DNA of 64,000 nucleotides. Source: Marchantia polymorpha subsp. ruderalis (lineage: Eukaryota > Streptophyta > Marchantiopsida > Marchantiales > Marchantiaceae). The notes under the pieces were generated by a model. The model was given only the letters and a program-made list of their open reading frames with translations. It was not told the DNA's origin and did not search any database. Both the position numbers and the translations under genes were made by a program. The stretch's first letter is position 1. Every line of letters starts with the position of its first letter. Shown in pieces: positions 63,959-64,000 of this stretch. Where the stretch lies: assembly GCA_037833965.1 (NCBI GenBank), contig AP031353.1:1180501-1244500 (forward strand), in the 5' to 3' direction.

Positions 63959-64000
63959 GAGTTCACGTTAGGGGGGACTTCATCACACGGGATTCGCGAA

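Overview
The window reads as nuclear DNA of a land plant, most likely a bryophyte (liverwort or moss); this assignment is an inference. Genes are split by short GT-AG introns. Several products carry plastid-type N-termini (FLAP1-like, indole-3-glycerol-phosphate synthase, Trp/Tyr permease-like). GC-rich first exons with GA/CTCG/GGAT microsatellites alternate with AT-rich gene-free blocks. A Slo/BK-type potassium channel is present, a family usually discussed in animals and not part of the standard flowering-plant channel set. No operon, CRISPR array, tRNA or rRNA was seen.

Layout: (1) 1-4736, plus: 3' part of a BK/Slo-like K+ channel gene that begins before the window. (2) 7651-10707, minus: complete six-exon FLAP1-like (DUF1517) chloroplast gene. 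(3) 14470-15753, minus: intronless plastid indole-3-glycerol-phosphate synthase. (4) 18505-23018, minus: complete seven-exon XPF/RAD1/UVH1 repair nuclease with a Gly-Arg repeat in its linker. (5) 25702-31177, plus: complete fourteen-exon plastid-type tryptophan/tyrosine permease-family transporter. (6) 33.6-36.5 kb: unassigned ORF fragments and a 37-bp-stem hairpin. (7) 41660-43388, plus: three-exon DUF7054-type plant protein with a His/Ser-rich tail, preceded by a G-quadruplex-type tract. (8) 46342-46494: a 153-nt imperfect foldback resembling a plant miRNA precursor. (9) 46.5-64 kb: AT-rich blocks and GC-rich low-complexity DNA with no recognised gene, ending in an unassigned minus-strand ORF at 63434-63958.

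Exon boundaries were set by hand from splice consensus, reading-phase agreement and resemblance to family members. In four genes (FLAP1, IGPS, XPF, permease) all phases close exactly. In the DUF7054 gene one acceptor is uncertain. In the channel gene the first visible exon and the 3.38-3.70 kb stretch are unresolved. The genes do not form a pathway, but a tryptophan-biosynthesis enzyme and a Trp/Tyr-permease-family transporter, both plastid-type, lie about 10 kb apart with XPF between them.
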